64,000 bases of DNA, from contig JAIVEN010000020.1 in assembly GCA_026686845.1 (NCBI GenBank), positions 461,501 to 525,500 on the forward strand, written 5' to 3'. The notes under the pieces were generated by a model. It saw only the letters and a program-made list of their open reading frames with translations. It was not told where the DNA came from and ran no database searches. Positions 11,286 to 21,030 of this stretch are shown here, one piece after another (position 1 is the stretch's first letter; each line of letters begins with the position of its first letter). This DNA is from Adenanthera pavonina (lineage: Eukaryota; Streptophyta; Magnoliopsida; Fabales; Fabaceae). The translations under genes were made by a program, and so were the position numbers.

Positions 11286-13001
11286 TGTAGGAGATTGTAC
11301 CCTAAGCCAATTATTATATTATGAATATTATACTTCATTATGAAAAAAAGAAGGAGTTTTTTCTTTTATTTCATTACTATATTGTTTGCATGTTTTTCTT
11401 TATAATAATAATAATATCCTTGAATAAATCATTTTATCCTAAACATCTCTAGTCGATTACCTTTGTAGGAATAATGATAAACTAAGACTAGTATGATTTT
11501 AATTGATGATTATGTGTTAATTATATATGAAGATACAAATCAAAATCATAAGTACCTGTTAGAGAACAGACATTGGATCCACTCGTCATGAGATAGCTGT
11601 ATAGATCAGGTCATAAGCATATCTTATATATATTACCGTGTCACCGAACCTTCAAACATGAGATTACCATAACTTCCTACATGAGGAACACTATGCTTTG
11701 GCATAGTCAAAAATCACTTTTAATCGAATGATCATAAAGACTATGATCGAGCATAGTGAAATTCATACAGAGGAAGATGAATGGTCAAGATGGAATTTGT
11801 TCCTCAATTAGTGGAGAGATATATCTGGGCCCCTTGATGAGTGAAACTGAAAAATGCATGGCTGTACTCGAATGGAAGGGTTTCCATTTGTTCTGTCAAC
11901 CTGCTCGGAGATCGAAAAAGTGATGATTGAGTAAAATAAGGATGAAGTTTTCATACGTCATACTTAACCTAGATATCATGAGATAAAAGGATGTGATATG
12001 GCTGTATGATAGGTTGTATCAAATTACAAATCTTATATGATTTAGATGGTTACAATGTCTTGTTAGAGACCACTTATGACTTGTAGATACAATAGTGTCA
12101 TTGGCTCATTACCAATGTCATATGGGTTTGCAGGGTCGCACACAAGAATGGACCAACTCGGGTTATAATATCCAGATTCATTGAACCTAATTTGTGTCTA
12201 GATTCAATGAATTTAACGTTCAATTAAGGGTGAAAGAATTTTATAAATAAATTATATATTATATATATTTTTTATAAAATTCAAAATATATATATAGATG
12301 TTAGATATATTATATATTTGATATATTAAATATAGTTTGAAATATATATTATTTAATTAATTTAAATGAATTAGTTTTAAATTTAAATTTAAAGTTAGTT
12401 TCAAATTTAATTCTATATAATAGATTTAAATTTAAAGTAATGTGATAATTTAAATTTGTTTTATATGATAAATTAAATTTAAATTTGATTCTAGATTTAA
12501 ATTAAATAATTAGTTTTGATTTAGTTTATTAGATAGATTTAAATCTAAACTAATCTATTTATTAAAGATTTGATTTAATAGTTTTAAAATTAAACAAATC
12601 AGAAACACTATCTATATAAAGATATAGACTAGGGTTATCTAGAATAACATACCGAAAGAGAGTCTCCTTCCACCCTAAAAAGATAGCAGCTGCACACTTA
12701 GAGAGAAAAAGTGTATGGACGCACATAGAGAGAGAAGAGAGTCTTCACTCCCCAAGTGTACGGATATTCATGAATAGTAGTGCTAGCACGTCGTTTGAGT
12801 TGGATTCACCATTCATGTGGATATCAATAGAAGGAGCTGATCAGTAATATCAGTTTCTAAGGTTCGATGGTTGAAGAAGAATCTAAAACCAAAAATCAAA
12901 GGTAGAATTTTCTTCTACAACTTGATTTAGGCAATATTGACGGATCCATGAGAGGAATTCGGTTACGTTTTATTCCATTGCATGTACCAAAATTCTCAAC
13001 A
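11286..13001 (+). mobile_element. Solo LTR, about 1.7 kb, inserted in the LINE
   Basis: The segment starts TGTAGGAG and ends CTCAACA, giving TG...CA ends. It is flanked by ACATA on the left (11281-11285) and ACATC on the right (13002-13006), a 5-bp target duplication with one mismatch. A TATA box (TATATAAA, 12613-12620) lies about 390 bp from the right end, fitting a U3-R-U5 layout on the plus strand. No primer-binding site, gag or pol follows. Removing it restores continuity of the LINE frame. The strongly AT-rich block 12230-12600 lies just upstream of the TATA box. The superfamily (copia or gypsy) cannot be decided without an internal region. Confidence 0.75.
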
Positions 13002-14275
13002 ACATCTTGTTTCTTCAACAAACTAAATGGGTGGAAGAAAATGTTAAGGAGCTAGACACTACTGGTTTTAAACTTTGGTATATAAGGAAAGCCAAAGCAA
13101 GGAATATAGTTGGTATTATTGTGGACAAAGATTGGAAAAAGAATGTGGTAGAAGTTAAAAGGATTAGAGATATAATCTTATTTTTAAAATTGACTATTGT
13201 GCATGATACTTTCAATATTATTAGTGTTTACGTACCTCAAGTAGAGTTGAAAGCACATATTAAGAAAAAAATTTGGGAAGATTTGGAGGGTTTGGTTTGA
13301 GATATCCCACAAAAGAAAAAGATCTTCATTGGGGAGACATTAATGGTCATGTGGGAAAAGAGATAAGACAATACATGGGAGCTCATGGTGGTTATGATTT
13401 TGGAGAAGTAAATGAGGAGAGTCATTCCATTCTTGATTTTTCAATGACTTATAATCTCATGATTGTAAACAGTTGTTTCAAAAAACAAGAGGAGCATTTA
13501 ATCATATATAAGAGTGGAACCTAAAGATTGTAAATTGACTTCTTTTTGGCAAGGAATTTAGATAGAAAAGCTTGTAAAGACTGCAAAGTAATCTCTAGTA
13601 AGAGCTTAACTTCACAACATAGGGTCTTGGTCCTTGATGTGTTGGTTAAGAACCGTATACTGAAAAGTCGAAAAGCTTTAAATCCTATGATCAAGTGGTG
13701 GCGACTAAAAGATGAGAAACAATTGACTTTTATGAGAAAAGTTCTGGAAAAAGGTAATTGGAACTCGCAAGAAAGTGCTAACATTTTGTGGGATGATATG
13801 GTTAAAAGGATTAGGGATACCGCTAAAGCAATCCTGGGTGACTCAAAAGGTTTTGAAAGGACAACAAGAGTATAAGATGAAAGTAGAAAAAATGAGAATA
13901 TTGATATGGATGTATGATGATATAAATTTGGATAAAATACGAAATGATTTTATATGAAGAAAAGTCGGAGTAGCACTTATTGAGGAGAAAATGATGAAAA
14001 ATCATTTAAGATGTGTTAGGCATGTACAAAAAAGAGGGTAAGAGGAGCCCGTGAGAAAAATTGAACAAATGGCTTGGAACTCTATCAAAATGTATGGAGG
14101 AAAATAAAAAAGATACTAAGAGAAGTTATAAGGAATGACCTATTGATAAATAATTTATCTGAGAAGATGATATTCAATAGAATCCATTGACATTGTATAA
14201 TTCACGTAGTTGACCTCATATTAGTAAAATAAAATTAATATTATTGTTGTTATTGTTATTATTGTGATTTTTTTT
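13002..14275 (+). pseudogene. RTE-type LINE ORF remnant (endonuclease plus C-terminus; reverse transcriptase deleted)
   Basis: The first part reads QQTKWVEENVKELDTTGFKLWY, then IVGIIVDKDW, DINGHVGKE and later HRVLVLDVLVK. This is the RTE LINE endonuclease, often annotated in plants as 'craniofacial development protein 2-like'. It is followed (13690-13860) by the linker text IKWWRLKDEKQLTF. The frame then jumps at about 13870 to DKIRNDFI, RKVGVALIEEKM and HLRCVRHVQKR, which belong to the far C-terminus of the same polyprotein. The whole reverse transcriptase is therefore missing. The 3' end has TTATTGTTGTTATTGTTATT at about 14238-14260, fitting the short-repeat tails of RTE elements. Many stops and frameshifts show a long-dead copy. 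Confidence 0.8.
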
Positions 14276-15707
14276 TTCGTTTATAAAATTTGAACCTACA
14301 ATCTTATTTACGGGATATTAAAAATTTTCCCTTCAATCTAATTACAGTTGGTGGTATCATTTTTTTAATACAACTATATGGTATCTAATATTATAGGGCT
14401 AGATTTTGAGCATTATAAATGTGACACAACCTTGTATCCTTTCCCACTGGATGCTGTCCTACACCCTGTTACTCATGGTATGTGATGTTACCAATTCTTA
14501 TATATATTTATATTAATATAATGATTGATTTCAATCTGTATATATACATATAAGAAAAAACTAAAATTGGATCTCATGTGATACATGGAAGTTGAGATGT
14601 GTTGCATTATTTATGGCAAAACAAAAAAATTAGTGTAACTTCCTGTAGCTAGGTTTTATTATATATATATATATTATAATTATCTAGTATTTAATACAAT
14701 TTGGTCATATTCAAGTATTATTGAGTTTAACTGAGATAGTTAATTTTTTCCATCCATAAAACTTAAAATGATACATATATTGATAATATTGATGTATTTA
14801 TTTAAAAAAAAATCATACTATTTACAACTTACAAACATATATAGCTTATTTTTGGCTCTGCAAAATACAGATTCCAATATGTTTTTTCTGAAGTTTAAAG
14901 TCAGTAACATACTTTTATAATATTTAAGCATGTGATTAAAAATTAAAAATATATAATTCTCTTTTTCGATTTCATGAATTTAAACTTTAAATTCTTTTTA
15001 AAAGGGAAAAGTACGAGAGGTATCTTTAAAACGAAAAGAATGTAGCAAAAACAGAGATATGATTTTCATACGCACTCGCACTTCTTCTTATGTAACATTA
15101 TTTCTATTTAATTGGTTTTTGGTATTTTATAAACTTTCAATACTGAATTTAAAAACTTGGCCCACAAAATACTGAATTTAAAATGAGAAATTTTGAAGAA
15201 AAGAATGAAAAGTAAAAAGTTATTAAAGAAACTGGAATTTCTCCACTTGTTTGGATAAGTGGTGAGATCTCCGAAAAGTACATTTGGGTAGTTATAATTA
15301 TTTTTGCAATATTAAGAGACTCTTTTAAAAATAGTTTGAAAATTATATTGTACTGAGAAATTATAATTACAATGTGCTTTTACTTAAGCAACATCTTTTT
15401 TTTATTTTTCCGTGTAAAAGAATCACTTTTGTTAATTTAAAGTATTTGATTAAAATGTTTCTTTTAAAAATAATTTAATTCCAAATATTTTAAATAAAAA
15501 AATTGATTTTATGAATAATATCCAAAAGCAATTTTAAATTAATTCATTCAAATCACATTTTAGAATAAAAAATTTCCAAACAGAAATCAACATCAATAAA
15601 TCAAATTTACTTTTAATCAAAATTAATTTTTAAAACCACTTTCATTTGAAATCACTTATGTTCAACACTAATTTGGATATGCACTAAGTGTGTTTGTTTT
15701 CACCTTT
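14276..15707. other. AT-rich intergenic DNA
   Basis: No gene recognised. AT-rich with a (TA)n tract at about 14661-14674. Nothing resembling an RNA gene or a defined repeat was seen. Confidence 0.5.
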
Positions 15708-16771
15708 ATGCCCTGTTTAGTTTGTAGAAGTGATTTTGAAGAAAGTGAGAGTAAGGTTTAAAAATACATTTGGTATAACAATGTAAGTGTTAGTATAATT
15801 TTTATTGAACATAGATATTTAATTGTGAAAATACCAAAATACCTTCCCACCAACTGCTCCTAATAACAACCACTAGCTACCACCATTAACAACCATCAGC
15901 CACCACAATCCACCATTATCACACAAATCAGCAGAAGAACAATCAAAATATAAAACCCATAAATCACCACCGTATGAACCCTAAACAACAAATCTAGAAT
16001 CCAAAATTCAGATGAACAAGTATACAGAGTCCTAGAAAATCAACAACCACCACTACCAGAACACGATTTTCACTGGCAAAGTCAAAGATTGGAAATCAGT
16101 TTCATGTTCACGACCCATAAGTTTTGCTTCGATATGTTATGTTTCTCAAGGAGCTTGGAGGAGGCCGTGGCAGAATCCATGTTGAATTTCATAGTAAACC
16201 TTCCATATTCAATCTCAAATCTGGAATCTCATCGAAGCCATCAAATTTCTCTCACCAAGATGTTCATGGATAGGTCACATGATGATGTGTCATTCTTAAC
16301 GGTAGTGGAAGTTTGAGGGAATGGTGGTGCTTTGTCCTAGGTGCCAAGGGGATGAGTTTGGGTTGGACCATACTGCTATTGAAGAAGGTTCTACCATGCC
16401 AGCGATGAAGTTACGAAGGTTTAGAAATGGAGAAAAGGAACCTCCGTCACTTATCACAGCCACTATAGGGCGGGGAAGCCATCACAAACATTGGAGGGGT
16501 AACCGTCACTGTCGCTCATTACTGCTGTTGTAGGGAGGGCCAACGACACTGTCACTTGGACCATCAAGAGTGGCATGTGGATAAGGGCAAAATAGTCATG
16601 AGTTGAGACTTCGACTTCCATGGCCTAAGGCAAGGAAACTACTTCCATCGTTTTTAATGGAAATGGCTTTCATAGGGAAGCAGCATTCTAACTACCAAAT
16701 ATCCTAATTTTGTATTTCCAATGATCATTTCCACTTCTGCTTTCAGATTTCTGTCATACCAAATGGGGCAT
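15708..16771. mobile_element. Non-autonomous DNA transposon, about 1.06 kb
   Basis: The left end begins ATGCCCTGTTTAGTTTGTAG. The reverse complement of the right end begins ATGCCCCATTTGGTATGACA. The ends are imperfect inverted repeats. The right terminus (CAAATGGGGCATTA) recurs at 18293-18307 with a similar flank. The centre (about 16090-16660) is clearly GC-richer than its surroundings and holds two short plus-strand open frames (75 and 70 codons) with no recognised domain. It could be a deletion derivative that keeps or captured coding sequence. Superfamily uncertain. Confidence 0.5.
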
Positions 16772-17353
16772 TACAGAGAGCCTTAAATGTGCATTATATA
16801 AAAGTTATAAGACCCGAACTTTTTCGTTTTCTACAAATCTGAAAAGGATTTGGATCCTTTCTATTAGAAAGTCTTTTACTTTTATCTCCATTTTAATTTA
16901 ATTCTTGATTATTGGGTCATTGCAAGCTTAGATCAATTCCAAAAATTTGAATTTGTCTCGAAACTATAGATTTCTTTATGAAATGGAACTATAGGTTTTT
17001 GTCACTAACTATGAAATTTTGCCTTTATATATATATATATATATATTTCCTTTCAAATCTTCTATGGCGTCAAATTTCATCAACAAAAAAATACAGTATC
17101 TTGAGCAATATATCTGTCACTAGTAATTGATTTAGGCCATCAAAATTGATCTAACAGTCAGTAATTAAAATGAAGGAAAAAGGAGAAGCATTCTAATGAA
17201 TCCAAATTCGTTTGAAAAGATACTATTACTAGTGAAGTGGATAGAGATGCATGACGTTGCGTTTGCTGAACATTCATTTTTGGACTTTAATTTCTTCACT
17301 CCACAAATATAGTCAGACTTTGCTTGTTAATTAACCATGCCAATATTGCTTAT
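16772..17353. other. AT-rich intergenic DNA
   Basis: No gene. Contains a (TA)n tract at about 17028-17046. Nothing else supported. Confidence 0.5.
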
Positions 17354-17708
17354 AGCCTGTTTGGATAGTAAATTTAAGCACTTATGGGGTCCATAAGTGC
17401 TTATATGGTGGAGTTGTCAAACAAAAACAGTTTTTCAATAAGAACTTATGCCTCAAATAAGTGTTTATGGAATAAGTTGAAAATTTCAGCTTATAATAAT
17501 CACTTATTCTCCCATAATCACTTATTTCATTTTTCCTTCTCATTATCCACCCAATAATCACTTAAACCTCAATATCCAAACACATTTCTTTTCTCAAAAT
17601 CACTTATGAAGTAAAAATATCCAAACACAAATCACTTTTGAAATAATCACTTATAAATAATTACTTATTCTCATAATTACTTATTCATAATCTAATCCAA
17701 ACATACCC
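17354..17708. mobile_element. hAT-like MITE, family D copy 1
   Basis: The left end is AGCCTGTTTGGATAGTAAAT. The reverse complement of the right end is GGGTATGTTTGGATTAGATT. The interior contains repeated AATCACTTAT/ATAAGTG motifs on both strands, such as CACTTATGGGGTCCATAAGT. A second full-length copy follows within about 50 bp at 17761-18116. The element is non-coding. Confidence 0.7.
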
Positions 17709-17760
17709 TTAATTTCCATCCCTCTATAAATAATCAAGAGCTACATTATCAAAGATTTAT

Positions 17761-18116
17761 AGCCTATTTGAATAAGCAAAATAAGCACTTATGGGGATCC
17801 ATAAGTGTTTATGTGATGGAGTTGCCAAACAGAAATAACTTTTCAATAAGCACTTATATCTCAAATAAGTCTTATGAAAGAAGCTGATTTTTTCAACTTA
17901 TGATAATCACTTATTTCATTTTTCCTTCTCATTATCCACTCAATAATCACTTAAACTCCAATATTCAGACACATTTATTCTTTTCTCAAAATTACTTATG
18001 AGATAAAAATATCCAAACACAAATCACTTTTGACATAATCACTTATTCTCATAATCACTTATGAATAATCATTTATCCTCATAATCACTTATATATAATC
18101 TAATCCAAACATACCC
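17761..18116. mobile_element. hAT-like MITE, family D copy 2
   Basis: Same orientation and organisation as the copy at 17354-17708. The start is AGCCTATTTGAATAAGCAAA, the internal block is CACTTATGGGGATCCATAAG, and the end is TAATCTAATCCAAACATACC. The two copies differ by scattered substitutions and small indels, and 52 bp of unrelated sequence separates them. They therefore look like two insertions, or an old tandem duplication, rather than a recent one. Confidence 0.7.
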
Positions 18117-18183
18117 TTACCCTCTCTCAAACCATTTATGTTTTCAAATCAATTAACACTTTTCCAATTGCGGGTTAGTTCAT

Positions 18184-18306
18184 TCCGTATGTGTTTGGGG
18201 TGAACTAAAACCTAGGTTTTGGTAGAAGCAATAAAAAGTTGCTTTTACTTTTTAATATCAAAACCTAAATTTTGAAATAACCCATTGCCACCCCAAATGG
18301 GGCATT
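18184..18306. mobile_element. Small MITE or transposon end, about 120 bp
   Basis: The left part is TATGTGTTTGGGGTGAACTA. The reverse complement of the right end is AATGCCCCATTTGGGGTGGC. Both share TTTGGGGTG. The centre is palindromic around AAAACCTAGGTTTTGG and CAAAACCTAAATTTTG. The right terminus matches that of the 15.7-16.8 kb element. Confidence 0.4.
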
Positions 18307-19103
18307 AGAGAGAGTCTTAATTATTTATACTTTATTGATAATATAAAATATTAGATAATTTGAGATATTTAAAATTTTTAAAATGAAAAATAAAATGAAG
18401 TGGAGGGAGTATTTATCTTAACATGTTCTAATGATAAATTTAGCACAAAAAACATGTTCTAATGATAATCAATGTTGAATTCAGTATGAGATTTTCATAT
18501 GGCACTGAAACAAAAAATTTAATATATATAGACGTGTAACAGTCCTTTTCCACCACAATGGTAGAGATGAAAATGACAAAGGTTTGGTAGGTCCCACTCA
18601 ACGCTGGAGCGAGAACAAAAGTTGAGGGGGGCCAAAATCTTTGTAAAGTAGTTGAATTATATATTGTTATTTTTATATTTTAACTTTTCAATTGTTTTGA
18701 TCAATAATATTTCACAATATCTTTATAATAACATAAAAATGAAATTGAATAATAAATTATGTATAATAAAATGAAAATAAAAAAATATAAGAAAATGAAA
18801 ACATATAATTATAATTCTACCCTCAGTCGATCCTCCCTCTTGGAAAAAAGACAACTAAGGACTCGCTATAAAAAATATTCACTAATTAAGATCTCCAATT
18901 GTTCTAATTACCCACAAGGATTTGAGTCCATTTCAAAGATTAAAATTATAATGCAATGACAAAAATAACCCTAAAAAATAAAAGATTAAAATCAGACATT
19001 ATTTATACACGGAAGTCTTCTGCCTCTCTCTTTACTCCATTGTTCATCTCATCTAGCTTATGATATATTGGTTTGTGGGTATTTGGGATAGTTATTGTGA
19101 TTG
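18307..19103. other. AT-rich intergenic DNA
   Basis: No supported gene. A GGAGGGAGTA motif at about 18402-18411 resembles the right end of a Stowaway element, but no matching left end was found. The last 100 bp are the left flank of the Mutator-like MITE insertion. Confidence 0.45.
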
Positions 19104-19384
19104 GGAAATGGATCCTCTGCTGCTGAAAATTTTTGGACGGTCCAGATTTTTTATATAATTTTTTTAAAATTTTAATATTTTTTAAATTTATAAAAAGGTA
19201 AAAAATAAAATAAAAATAATTTCTCAACTAAAAGATTTAAAAAAAATGATATTTAATAGTAAAAATAAAAAAAAACGTGAAATAAAATCTAGACCGTTCA
19301 TATTTTGTATGAACGGTCCAGATCTGCTGTCAAAACAGCAGCACCAAGTGCTGCTGTTCTGACAGCAGCAGAGAACCCAGACCC
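19104..19384. mobile_element. Mutator-like MITE with perfect 9-bp target duplication
   Basis: TTGTGATTG occurs immediately left (19095-19103) and right (19385-19393), a perfect 9-bp duplication, the length expected of Mutator-like elements. The terminal inverted repeats are about 22 bp: GGAAATGGATCCTCTGCTGC on the left and GGGTCTGGGTTCTCTGCTGC as the reverse complement of the right end. A subterminal GGACGGTCC on the left pairs with GACCGTTC/GAACGGTC near the right end. The right subterminal region also forms a CAGCAGCACCAAGTGCTGCTG hairpin. Length is 281 bp; non-coding. Confidence 0.85.
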
Positions 19385-19394
19385 TTGTGATTGA

Positions 19395-19628
19395 AGCAGT
19401 GATCAGAGTGGGACCTTTAGATGCTACTCAGTTGGGGCTTTCTTAGTACATGGGACATGCTTTAATTCTCCAATGGCAATGGGCATAGTTTCGAATGGGG
19501 AGTTGTTTGGAAATGGGGATGTGAGTGAGGTAAAGAATTTGAGGAAGGCCAAGGATTCGGCAGCCAATAGTGGAGAGAAGGAGAATTTCGGTTTAGGATT
19601 TTGGGTTACCAAAAGTTCTGATCTATAA
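19395..19628 (+). other. Unassigned open frame, possible gene fragment
   Basis: A 77-codon open stretch on the plus strand begins at the right border of the Mutator-like MITE. Its first ATG is at 19473 (context CCAATGG), giving 51 residues to a TAA at 19626-19628. The text includes MAMGIVSNGELFGNGDVSE and a charged NLRKAKDS segment. The composition is balanced rather than the low-complexity K/N/I mix of chance frames in this AT-rich region. A 62-codon frame also runs on the opposite strand, so coding is unproven. It may be a captured or decayed exon. I do not recognise a family. Confidence 0.3.
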
Positions 19629-19734
19629 GCCTGGGTATAGAAGTGAAATTGAACTTGAAATTTTTTTAAAAATTTATTTTCTTAAATAAAATTGGGACTA
19701 TAAAAAATGATTAATCTACTTAATTGAGTAAACT

Positions 19735-20395
19735 AAATTTTCAAGTGAGTACAACTAATCTATCGAATTGAGTGAATTAAATTTTTAAGTGGATATAATT
19801 AATTTACCAAATTAAGTAAATTAAATTTCCAAGTGAGTATAATTATGCTCACTTGGAAAAATAGTTGTATTCACTTGAAAATTTAGTTTTCAATACTTGA
19901 GAATTTAGTTATACTCAGTTGAAAAAATAATTGTGAGAACTTGGAAATTTATGTTTGCCTACTTGGAAATTTAATTTTTAATACATGGAAATTCAGTTAT
20001 ACTTAGTTGAAAAAATGGTTGTTAGCACATGAAAATTTAAGTTCGCCTACTTGGAAATTTATTTTTTTGCACCTGGAAATTCAATTATACTTAGTTGGAA
20101 AAATAGTTGTCAGCACTTGGAAACCATATTCCCAAGAGAAGAAAATTGAATTTCTAAGGGAGCGATCCTAAATTTCCAAGTGTCAACAACTATTTTTCCA
20201 ATTAAGTATAATTAAATTCTTAAGTGCTAAAAACTAAATTTCTAAGTATGTAAACCTAAATTTTCAAGTAACGACAATTATTTTCCCAACTGAGTATAAC
20301 TAAATTTTCAAGTGAACATAATTATCCACTTAGAAATTTAATTCATTCAATTTGCTAGATTAATTACATTCACTTGAAAATTTAGTTCATTTAAT
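19735..20395. repeat. Long foldback (inverted-repeat) locus made of short sub-repeats
   Basis: The left arm (about 19735-20125) contains many copies of ACTTGGAAATTTA, alternating with AGTTATACTTAGTTGGAAAA. The right arm (about 20170-20395) is its imperfect reverse complement, with AAATTTCCAAGTG and TTCCAATTAAGTATAATTAA. A spacer of about 45 bp separates them. In the outer part, left AAATTTTCAAGTGAGTAC pairs with right TTACATTCACTTGAAAATTT. The left arm is longer because its sub-units are expanded. A transcript could fold into a long hairpin. No coding capacity. Confidence 0.75.
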
Positions 20396-20671
20396 TTGGA
20401 TTGGAAATTTTGACTGCTAAAAATAATTATAGTGAATTGGAAATTTTAAATTTTTCACTTGAAAATTTTATTTGTTCAACTTGGAAAAACTTTTTTTTCA
20501 AACATGTCTTCTTGAATAAAATTTAGAATACTCAAAATAGTTATTGTAAATTGAAAATTATGAGTTTCTTACTTGAAATTTTTTTTATTCAATATAGAAA
20601 GTTTTTTCAAGCTTAACTTCTTGAATTAAATTTAGACTACTAAAAATATATATAGTGAGTTGGAAATTCTT
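20396..20671. repeat. Degenerate tandem repeats of about 110-120 bp
   Basis: Next to the foldback, a block with TTCTTGAATAAAATTTAGA is repeated as TTCTTGAATTAAATTTAGAC, each followed by 'ACT-AAAATA-TTAT-GTGA-TTG(G)AAA'. At least two units are visible. Sequence resuming at 21031 (TTAATTTCTTACTTAGAAAT) continues the pattern, so the MITE at 20672-21030 interrupts the array. Confidence 0.5.
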
Positions 20672-21030
20672 AGGACTTGTTTAAATGCGTTCTCTGTTTT
20701 AGTGTTCTTAAAATAGTCTTGTAGAATTGCTTTTCAGAACAAGTTTTGGAAATAAGAAAATAAAAAAAATCTATTTGAATAATTGTTACCAAAATCATAA
20801 CTAGCAAGTGTTAAATGGATTATTAAAAAATTTATAACTTTACCATTAATAAGCTGGATATTTTCCTCTTTTTCTTGTATTTTCTAGAATAAAAAATCTA
20901 GAACACTTTAAAGATGTTTTGAGTTTTTATTCTTTTATTCTTATATTTTTCAGAATATTTTATAAAAAATAGGTTTATCAAATAAGTTTTTTTATTTTCT
21001 TGTTATGAAAACATGAATCAAACAAACTAT
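20672..21030. mobile_element. hAT-like MITE, family B copy 2
   Basis: The left end is AGGACTTGTTTAAATGCGTT. The reverse complement of the right end is ATAGTTTGTTTGATTCATGT. Its reverse complement matches the copy at 5598-5973 along most of its length. Flanks AATTCTTA (left) and AATTTCTTA (right) suggest an 8-9-bp target duplication. It sits inside a small tandem repeat array. Confidence 0.7.

Noticed and set aside
18402..18411. Stowaway right end GGAGGGAGTA
   Set aside because: No matching left end within a plausible distance, so not called as an element.
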